Positions 4,791 through 5,221 of a DNA stretch of 5,221 nt are shown in pieces. The notes below the pieces were generated by a model, which saw only the letters and a list, made by a program, of their open reading frames with translations, had not been told where the DNA came from and did not search any database. This stretch comes from Clostridia bacterium (GTDB lineage Bacteria; Bacillota_A; Clostridia; UBA1212). The DNA is taken from the NCBI GenBank assembly GCA_017464985.1, contig JAFTXL010000101.1, positions 1 to 5,221 on the forward strand, given 5' to 3'. Within the stretch, counting starts at the first letter, position 1. Each line of letters begins with the position of its first letter. The position numbers and the translations under genes are program-made.

Positions 4791-5119
4791 ATCGTGTTTT
4801 TTGCGGCACAGTACATATGCTCGTACATGGTGTTGACGATTGTATCATCGCTGTCAACGAATGCAAAATATTCACCGGATGCGAATTTCAGACCGTAATT
4901 TCTGGCAGAGGATACGCCTCCATTTTCTTTGTGAAATACTTTTATTCTCTTATCTTGATTGGAATACATATCACAAATTTCAGAACTCTTATCTTTCGAG
5001 CCGTCATCGACTAAAATTAACTCAAATTCATGCAATGTTTGTGAGAGAATACTTTCAATACATTCTGTAAGATGTTTTTCACAGTTGTATACGGGAATAA
5101 TAATACTGACTTTTGGCAT
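4787..5119 (-). CDS. Glycosyltransferase family 2, N-terminal nucleotide-sugar-binding fragment
   Basis: This 110-residue frame begins with the classic GT2 opening MPKVSIIIPVYNCEKHL. The sequence continues with a helix containing CIESILSQTL (20-29), the nucleotide-binding LILVDDGSKD (35-44), KENGGVSSARNYGL (64-77) and the metal-binding DSDD (89-92) in YFAFVDSDDT. After CAAK it runs into the frameshift and stops at TGA 4789-4787. The fragment has the donor site but no acceptor or catalytic-base region, so it should be inactive alone. The ATG at 5119 has no recognisable ribosome binding site. An in-frame TAG lies 12 nt upstream, so the start cannot be moved back. A good AAGGAG (5171-5166) lies about 47 nt earlier but leads into a different frame. 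Confidence 0.75.
   Translation of the reverse strand: MPKVSIIIPVYNCEKHLTECIESILSQTLHEFELILVDDGSKDKSSEICDMYSNQDKRIKVFHKENGGVSSARNYGLKFASGEYFAFVDSDDTIVNTMYEHMYCAAKNTM
4796..4802 (-). other. Frameshift site in glycosyltransferase: A AAA AAC heptamer
   Basis: On the minus strand six A residues (4802-4797) followed by C form an X XXY YYZ heptamer in the correct zero-frame phase (AAA AAC). A -1 slip re-enters the frame of the C-terminal half. The zero-frame stop (4789-4787) is only two codons further on. It has the same design as the regulator's frameshift site. Confidence 0.6.
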
Positions 5120-5221
5120 TGCTGTTTGCTATTGATGCATTTTCGGCCAAATACACCAATATACTCCTTCTTTCTCCATAGATACAGGATAAACATAAAT
5201 TTATCAATATGCACGAATAAC
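5120..5221 (-). promoter_or_regulatory. Upstream region of the glycosyltransferase with a possible promoter
   Basis: Read on the minus strand, TTGATA (5207-5202) is a good -35. At 17 bp spacing lies TATCTA (5184-5179), a weak -10. An AAGGAG (5171-5166) follows but does not serve the glycosyltransferase ATG, which is in another frame; a TTG-GTG start behind it would open a short frame with no recognisable product. A three-codon ATG-CAT-CAA-TAG sits just before the gene. No gene can be supported here. Confidence 0.3.

Larger units (their letters stand above)
4149..5119 (-). pseudogene. Glycosyltransferase family 2 gene split by a one-base frameshift
   Basis: The two fragments join into one 323-residue GT2 protein, a normal length for an exopolysaccharide or cell-wall glycosyltransferase that moves a sugar from an activated nucleotide donor. 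The break is in an A6 run (4802-4797, minus strand). The upstream frame reads GCA AAA AAC ACG ATG TGA and stops. A -1 shift gives AAA AAA CAC GAT GTG ACA and continues as KKHDVTLVVCD, the expected strand after the DSDD region. The likely cause is A7 to A6. The heptamer A AAA AAC is a known type of slippery sequence, so slippage might yield some full-length enzyme. The gene converges on the kinase, with only 24 bp and no clear terminator between them. Neighbouring polysaccharide genes, if any, lie beyond the right edge. Confidence 0.8.

Noticed and set aside
4504..5070. Several plus-strand open frames opposite the glycosyltransferase
   Set aside because: All are antisense to a gene with clear GT2 motifs; none has a convincing start signal or recognisable product.
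5017..5214. Minus-strand frame of 65 codons running into the glycosyltransferase
   Set aside because: It starts at a GTG without a ribosome binding site, overlaps the GT2 N-terminus in another frame and shows no family features.
1..5221. CRISPR array, insertion sequence, tRNA or rRNA
   Set aside because: No regularly spaced repeats, transposase motifs, terminal inverted repeats or tRNA-like cloverleaf sequences were seen.

Overview
The window looks like a piece of chromosome from a low-to-moderate GC Clostridia-type Firmicute, perhaps a gut Oscillospiraceae/Lachnospiraceae-like organism. The evidence is AT-rich intergenic DNA, strong GGAGG-type ribosome binding sites, and protein families (OmpR-type regulator with its kinase, exported phosphodiester glycosidase, GHFGSGKS ATPase) that I associate with that group. 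The taxon is an inference from protein flavour only.

Layout. The left half (52-2184, minus strand) holds three intact genes. They are a membrane-anchored phosphodiester glycosidase-domain protein, a small four-helix membrane protein that overlaps it by 17 bp, and, after an 80-bp gap with its own possible promoter, a P-loop ATPase of the CobQ/MinD type. A divergent promoter region (2185-2389) separates this block from a plus-strand two-component system: response regulator 2390-3063, then histidine kinase 3060-4124 with an ATGA overlap. A convergent minus-strand family 2 glycosyltransferase (5119-4149) fills the right end.

The main observation is that every gene from 2390 to 5119 is broken. 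The regulator loses its last 24 codons to a one-base frameshift in an A6 run. The kinase has an in-frame TAA between its dimerisation and ATPase domains, and its extracellular sensor also looks about 75 residues shorter than in relatives I remember. The glycosyltransferase has a second one-base frameshift, again in an A6 run. In all three the sequence beyond the lesion still encodes well-conserved family motifs, so the damage looks recent. Both frameshifts sit on an X XXY YYZ heptamer (A AAA AAT and A AAA AAC) at which a -1 slip restores the full protein. Programmed or stochastic slippage, real gene decay and homopolymer sequencing error therefore all need to be considered. The kinase stop codon cannot be explained by slippage or a homopolymer miscall, which favours real decay for at least the two-component system.

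How the genes would work together: the sensor kinase and regulator would act from the divergent region, probably on their own promoter and plausibly on the adjacent glycosidase/membrane-protein operon. If they are dead, that operon has lost its putative local regulator. I saw no RNA gene, mobile element or CRISPR array. The first 51 bases could not be assigned.
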